DNA of 19,634 bases from Verrucomicrobiota bacterium (GTDB lineage: Bacteria; Verrucomicrobiota; Verrucomicrobiia; Verrucomicrobiales; DEV007), in the NCBI GenBank assembly GCA_020629815.1, contig JAHDCN010000026.1, positions 1 through 19,634 of the forward strand, read 5' to 3'. The translations under genes were made by a program, and so were the position numbers. Below, in pieces: positions 15,322-19,634 of the stretch (its first letter is position 1; the number at the start of each line of letters is the position of its first letter). The notes under the pieces were generated by a model. That model was not told the origin of the DNA. It worked only from the letters and a program-made list of their open reading frames with translations, and searched no databases.

Positions 15322-17196
15322 ATGAGCGAAAGCCCTGAAAGTACAGTAGCCAAAAACGATCAACCAAAGGCCAGCCGTGATGAGCTGACCCGGTTGAAGG
15401 AGTTGATTTTGGCGAACGAGCACCATGCTCTGTCGACTCTGCAGTCAGAGTTGCTGAAGGTTCAGGATTTGCCCGGTATTTTGGCGGAACGTCACGGCGA
15501 CTCTTCAGACCGGCTTTCGAAAGCGCTCGCTTTGCCACTCGTGGATGCGGTGAAGATCAGTGCGTCTAAAGAAGGGAAAGAACTTTCCTCAGCGCTGTTC
15601 CCGATCATGGGACCGGCGATCCGTCTTTATGTCTCCGACATGCTGCGTGGTCTCACCGAACAGCTGAACGAAACGATTAAGTCGGCGACTTCGGTGAAAC
15701 AGATCAAATGGCGTGCCGAAGCCAAGATGATGGGGAAACCCTATTCGGAGTATCTCCTGCTCAAAACGATCAACTACCGGATCGAATATGTTTTGATGGT
15801 CGATCCCGACTCCGGGTTGCTGCTTCAGCAAGTGTCGCGGGATTCTGCTGCGAATGACAATCCAGAACTCGTTTCCAGCATGCTGGTTGCGATTCGTAGC
15901 TTCGTTCGTGATTCCTTTGCCCAGGGTGGAGAAGGGGAGCTCGGTCGGTTCTCTTTCGGGGAACACGAAATTTTCCTCGAGACCGGACCGGATGCGATTA
16001 TCGCAGCGGTAGGAACAGGTACTCCGCCGCCGGCTTTCCGGAGCCAGATGAAGGAGACGTTGGAAGCCATTCACACTGAAGGCGGAGAAACGCTGGCAAA
16101 CTTTGACGGAGATCAGTCGTCGGTAGCATTTTCCAGAATACATCTCGAGAAACTGCTGGTAGAAAACAAGGCTGTTTCTGAGGGGAGTAATCCCTGGCCG
16201 TTGCGAATTGCAGCAGGAATCGTTGGGTTGGGTTTACTAGGGGTCGCCGGATTCTATGGTTTTGAGAACTGGAAGTGGAAGAAAGCCGTTACAGCTCTTC
16301 AGGATACCCCGGGTATCGAGGTGTATCAAAACGAGCGGGGCTGGTGGAATAAGCGAATCCTTGGAATTCTGCATGATCCTCTTGCCGTTTCGCCGGTGCA
16401 GGTAATCGAATCTCACGATATTGCTATTAGCCGGGCGAAGCTTCGGATCACGCCTTTCGAGTCGCCGAATGAGCCAATGGCTTCGCAGCGTGCTGCTGAA
16501 GAAGAGAAGGCACGTAACGAAGTGATTCGCCAGTACGAAGAGCGACTGACGCAGCTGAATGAACAGGTATCTTCTTTGCAAGAGACATCAGTGGAACTGA
16601 GGAAGCTTGCCAGCACCAAGGGTATTTCTCCTGAGCAATGGCAGACCCTGTTGGCGTCTGACTTCTATTCCCGCTACCAGGTTCGAGACTCGGTCGATCT
16701 CAATTTCGATGCCGATTCAAACACGTGGAAGGTTAGCGGTCGTATTGAGGAACCTGTTTTCTCCCAAATTCAGGAGGAAGCTGCCGACTTCTTTCCCGAT
16801 TCCACTGTCGATACTTCGACTTTGCAAGACTCCTCTGCCGACCGAATGGCTGAGCTGCGCGACCAAATCGAGAAGTCCCGAATTACCTTTCTTCGCGATA
16901 GCGAGATTGTTTCCAAGGATGGTTTTGCAGCCCGGGAGAGAGTGCACCGCGCCCTTTCCGAGCTCGAGCAGCTGCACCGTCTGACCGGGACCTTCCCTCT
17001 CCCTAATATTGAAATTTTCGCGACATCAAAAGCATCAAGTTCCAATCTTCGCGCCTCTACCATCATCCGAAAGCGCCTGATTTTGGAGTCTGAGGCCCTG
17101 GAAGAAGAGGGCTTCGGGGAAACACGAGTTCGCCCCGTGATTGACCGTAAAGCTTCCGTGTCGTCAGAAGACACCCTGTATTTCCGCATTAAATAG
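15322..17196 (+). CDS. Membrane-anchored protein with BON-like domains and degenerate OmpA-like C-terminus
   Basis: A 624-residue protein resembling the large proteins annotated 'OmpA family' in various phyla that share an N-terminal helical module. That module (about 10-280) contains LKELILANEHHALSTLQSEL, LPLVDAVKIS, LFPIMGPAIRLYVSDMLRGL, IKWRAEAKMMGKPYSEYLLL and YVLMVDPDSGLLLQQVS, and should be cytoplasmic as there is no signal peptide. One membrane helix follows at about 292-314 (PLRIAAGIVGLGLLGVAGFY). Outside are a BON-like segment (DTPGIEVYQNERG, ILGILHDPLA), a coiled coil (NEVIRQYEERLTQLNEQVSS), a second BON-like part (WKVSGRIEEPVFSQI) and a C-terminal part (IEIFATSKASSSNLRASTII) in the position of an OmpA-like domain. 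The usual TD-x-x-G-x3-N pattern of peptidoglycan binding is mostly lost. The product may link a cytoplasmic GTPase to the envelope. ATG at 15322 is preferred over TTG at 15292. Confidence 0.78.
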   Translation: MSESPESTVAKNDQPKASRDELTRLKELILANEHHALSTLQSELLKVQDLPGILAERHGDSSDRLSKALALPLVDAVKISASKEGKELSSALFPIMGPAIRLYVSDMLRGLTEQLNETIKSATSVKQIKWRAEAKMMGKPYSEYLLLKTINYRIEYVLMVDPDSGLLLQQVSRDSAANDNPELVSSMLVAIRSFVRDSFAQGGEGELGRFSFGEHEIFLETGPDAIIAAVGTGTPPPAFRSQMKETLEAIHTEGGETLANFDGDQSSVAFSRIHLEKLLVENKAVSEGSNPWPLRIAAGIVGLGLLGVAGFYGFENWKWKKAVTALQDTPGIEVYQNERGWWNKRILGILHDPLAVSPVQVIESHDIAISRAKLRITPFESPNEPMASQRAAEEEKARNEVIRQYEERLTQLNEQVSSLQETSVELRKLASTKGISPEQWQTLLASDFYSRYQVRDSVDLNFDADSNTWKVSGRIEEPVFSQIQEEAADFFPDSTVDTSTLQDSSADRMAELRDQIEKSRITFLRDSEIVSKDGFAARERVHRALSELEQLHRLTGTFPLPNIEIFATSKASSSNLRASTIIRKRLILESEALEEEGFGETRVRPVIDRKASVSSEDTLYFRIK

Positions 17197-17215
17197 ATTT
17201 CCCGTTTTCACTATC

Positions 17216-17737
17216 ATGAGTGCCCAGAAGAAAATATGTATGCTTGGCTCGTTTGGAGTTGGTAAGACCAGTCTTGTGAGTCGCTTTGTCCACTCCATTT
17301 TCTCGGAAGAATATCTGACCACTATCGGTGTGAAGATTGATAAGAAAGAGATGAGCGTGGCCGGCGAAGATTTGCAGCTGATTCTCTGGGATTTGGCTGG
17401 TGATGACCGGTTCGACAATTTGCAATCTTCCTACCTCATGGGAATCTCCGGTTTCCTGCTCGTTGTCGATGGCTGTCGTTACGATACATTGAAAGTAGCC
17501 AAGACTATTCTCGATAAGAATCAGGCTCAGCTCCGCAATGTGCCCTTTCTTTGCCTCATCAATAAGAGTGACTTGGAAGCTGACTGGGAGATTCGCAAAG
17601 AGCACATCGACTTGATGACGCAGGCAGGTTGGCATGTTCGCAAGACCTCAGCGAAGGATGGAGACTCTGTTGAAGAGTCCTTTCATGACCTCGCAACTTT
17701 GATGCTCGGTAAGGACCTTGTTGTTCTTCCCGGTTAA
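17216..17737 (+). CDS. Ras/Rab-like small GTPase
   Basis: A 173-residue prokaryotic member of the Ras superfamily. All five G motifs are visible: G1 GSFGVGKTS (11-19), G2 Thr36 in TTIGVKI, G3 WDLAGDDRF (58-66), G4 NKSD (116-119) and G5 TSAKDG (144-149). The overall layout and length are closer to Rab/Ras than to TrmE/Era-type GTPases, and it lacks the TKRD form of G4 common in MglA. The residue equivalent to Ras Gln61 is Asp63, so the canonical catalytic Gln is missing. There is no C-terminal cysteine for lipidation, so membrane recruitment, if any, would be through a partner. The start at 17216 is 19 bases after the previous gene with no Shine-Dalgarno sequence; an upstream in-frame ATG at 17141 would overlap that gene. 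It is probably cotranscribed with its neighbours. Confidence 0.92.
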   Translation: MSAQKKICMLGSFGVGKTSLVSRFVHSIFSEEYLTTIGVKIDKKEMSVAGEDLQLILWDLAGDDRFDNLQSSYLMGISGFLLVVDGCRYDTLKVAKTILDKNQAQLRNVPFLCLINKSDLEADWEIRKEHIDLMTQAGWHVRKTSAKDGDSVEESFHDLATLMLGKDLVVLPG

Positions 17738-17773
17738 CTATTTTCGCCATTTTCTATCCCCTCACCATTTTTA

Positions 17774-19634
17774 ATGAACCCCACCGAATCGAAAATTCTG
17801 GCCACGCTTGACCTTGCGTTGCTAGCTTGCCCAAAAGGTCGCACGAACGCTCTGCAGCTGCAGAACGCTGATGTGCCAGAGTGGCTGGAGGACTATTTTG
17901 GCGAGAGCTGGAACAGTGACCGTTGCCGGATTGAAGTGGAGGAGTTCTCCGCGATTGGTGCCTTCATTCAGCATTGTACGCTTTGCTTTGAAACCGGAAA
18001 TTTCACTGGACCTGAGTCGATTGTTTTTGAGGAAGACTTTGGAGGAAAAGGCCAATTTTCCGGCGAGATCACAGCGTTTATCGATGAGGAATCGAGTCTG
18101 AAATTTCTCATGCGTCCGGCAAATGATCTGGATGTGATTACGCGCTCCGAGCTGCAAATGATTCGCCAGACTGCACTCAGTAGAACCAATTTTGCCGAGG
18201 CCAGTAGCCATGGGCCATCGACCATGCTGAGCGCCGGTGAGAAGGATTTTTCTGATGTGGAATCCTACTTGATTGGCGCGTTGGATGCTTCGTCTGATGC
18301 CATCCTGATTCTGGATCACGATCGCTGCGTTGTGGGTTGCAACGATACGGCTCGCGAGTTGTTTCCGAAAATTTCCGAGGCAGCTTCCGAAGGGGAAAAT
18401 GCTCTGCGGGAAGAGCTTCTCAACCAGACCGTTTCCCGAAATGACGCCAGTGCTCTCTTGGATCGGGTTAGCCATGGAATCAATCAGCGGATTGAATCCG
18501 AATGGGAATTTGCTGAGCCTTACAAGCACAAGCGTAAGGTCATTGTCTCTCCGGTGAAGAATAGCGGTGGAGCGATCGGCACAGTCTGGAGTTTTGTGAA
18601 AGAAAACGATGCTGAAGAGTTTCACGCTACACTCACAGAAGCAGAGCGCATGGAGGCGATTGGCAGATTGGCCGGTGGAGTTGCCCACGATTTCAACAAC
18701 CTGCTCGCAATCGTGCTGGGTAATTTGACTCTGCTGGAGCATCATCCCGCATACGATAGTGATGAAGATCTTAGCACGCCGGTTACCATGGGAAGACGTG
18801 CTGCTGAGAAAGCGGTGACTCTCGTGAAGCAACTGCTCGGCTACTCCCGCAAGACTCGTCTGCAAACGGAAGTGACCAGCATGGAGGAGCTTGTCTCAGG
18901 AACGACTGAACTTTTCCAGAGCACCGGCCAGACCGGTATCGAAGTGGTTGTCGATCTCGAAGACGATGCCTGGGATGTAAAAGTCGATAGCGATCAGATG
19001 CAGCAGGTGATCATGAACATCCTGCAAAATGCCGGGCATGCTACCGGCGAGGATGGAAAAGTAACTGTTACGACCAGAAACTTCGTTCTCAATGATCGCG
19101 ATATGGCTGAAGCGATGGAATGTGATCCCGGGCACTATGTGATCATCACGATTGCTGATAACGGCAGTGGAATGGATGAAGATACCCGCGAGAAAGTCTT
19201 TGAGCCTTTCTTCACTACGAAAGGCCCCGGTAAAGGCACTGGTCTAGGTCTCGCCAATGCTCTTGGGATAGCTCGTCAGCATGGCGGGAACCTCACCTGC
19301 ACATCAGCTCTGGGGCAGGGTACCGCTTTCAGCATCTATCTACCTCGCCACCGTGACCAGATGGAGGAGGCGAAAAAGAAAAGTGCGATCGTCACCAAGA
19401 GGGAGGAAAAGCCTGCCGAGAACGATGGCACTCCTGCGATCCTGGTTGTCGATGATGAAGAGCTTCTCCGCAATCTAGTTCGGACCATGCTGGAGAAAAA
19501 TGGCTTTCGCACCTATGGCGCAGAGAACGGTCACGAGGCTTTGAAGATTATTGAGAGTCACCGCGACGAAATTATTTCTATCGTTCTGGATCTCGCAATG
19601 CCCGAAATGACCGGGACAGAAACCTTCAAGCGAC
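17774..19634 (+). CDS. Hybrid sensor histidine kinase with PAS and receiver domains (3' end missing)
   Basis: The reading frame is open from ATG 17774 to the window edge (620 codons seen). An N-terminal region of about 160 residues has no recognised fold but contains Cys19, Cys51, Cys68 and Cys71, the last two as CTLC. A PAS-like domain follows at about 165-275 ([20 protein letters not shown]). The dimerisation and phosphotransfer segment has the H-box [20 protein letters not shown] with phosphoacceptor His305. The ATPase domain has N-box [10 protein letters not shown]1 [10 protein letters not shown]-box FEPFFTTK and G2 [10 protein letters not shown] receiver domain begins near residue 557 ([10 protein letters not shown]), with Asp606 in [10 protein letters not shown] as phosphate acceptor. 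No membrane segment is seen, so it is a cytoplasmic kinase. It begins 36 bases after the GTPase gene with no terminator between, suggesting cotranscription. The missing end should complete the receiver and may hold more. Confidence 0.93.
   Translation, partial: MNPTESKILATLDLALLACPKGRTNALQLQNADVPEWLEDYFGESWNSDRCRIEVEEFSAIGAFIQHCTLCFETGNFTGPESIVFEEDFGGKGQFSGEITAFIDEESSLKFLMRPANDLDVITRSELQMIRQTALSRTNFAEASSHGPSTMLSAGEKDFSDVESYLIGALDASSDAILILDHDRCVVGCNDTARELFPKISEAASEGENALREELLNQTVSRNDASALLDRVSHGINQRIESEWEFAEPYKHKRKVIVSPVKNSGGAIGTVWSFVKENDAEEFHATLTEAERMEAIGRLAGGVAHDFNNLLAIVLGNLTLLEHHPAYDSDEDLSTPVTMGRRAAEKAVTLVKQLLGYSRKTRLQTEVTSMEELVSGTTELFQSTGQTGIEVVVDLEDDAWDVKVDSDQMQQVIMNILQNAGHATGEDGKVTVTTRNFVLNDRDMAEAMECDPGHYVIITIADNGSGMDEDTREKVFEPFFTTKGPGKGTGLGLANALGIARQHGGNLTCTSALGQGTAFSIYLPRHRDQMEEAKKKSAIVTKREEKPAENDGTPAILVVDDEELLRNLVRTMLEKNGFRTYGAENGHEALKIIESHRDEIISIVLDLAMPEMTGTETFKR

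Noticed and set aside
17822..18865. 347-codon open frame on the minus strand opposite the hybrid kinase
   Set aside because: Antisense to PAS and HisKA coding sequence with unmistakable H-box; no motif or ribosome-binding site in the antisense frame.

Overview
The window looks like a chromosomal stretch of a Gram-negative bacterium of the PVC group, most likely a verrucomicrobium. This placement is inferred from family content: two secreted sulfatases, a secreted sialate-O-acetylesterase-type hydrolase, a DUF5069 protein, DUF1080 and F5/8-C modules, and a LolD-type ATPase that implies an outer membrane. Few genes have a Shine-Dalgarno sequence at normal spacing. No tRNA, rRNA, CRISPR array or insertion sequence was recognised, and no gap between genes exceeds 300 bp.

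Left part (1-8.9 kb): the window opens in the 3' end of rpoC, which closes with a strong terminator. A secreted sulfatase follows, with a tiny two-helix membrane protein overlapping its stop codon. A convergent gene encodes a secreted coiled-coil/TPR protein. Then come an HNH endonuclease-like gene, a DUF5069 gene ending in a strong terminator, a secreted esterase whose start lies only 12 nt past that terminator, a small basic protein with two AP2-like halves, and a LolD-like ABC ATPase without an adjacent permease.

Middle (8.9-14.5 kb): three tandem 22-bp near-palindromic units precede a three-domain secreted sulfatase (sulfatase, discoidin-like, DUF1080). On the minus strand lie a zinc-ribbon membrane protein, enolase and an FtsB/DivIC-like divisome protein; eno next to ftsB/divIC is a recurrent gene order. 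A small lipoprotein with a YHS-like cysteine domain is divergent from the zinc-ribbon gene.

Right part (14.55 kb to the end) is the most interesting. Four co-directional genes with short gaps encode a coiled-coil protein, a membrane-anchored protein with BON-like domains and a degenerate OmpA-like C-terminus, a Ras/Rab-like small GTPase, and a PAS-containing hybrid histidine kinase cut off by the window edge. I infer a membrane-tethered small-GTPase module linked to phosphorelay signalling. The GTPase has Asp where Ras has its catalytic Gln61, which suggests an unusual hydrolysis mechanism or dependence on a partner.
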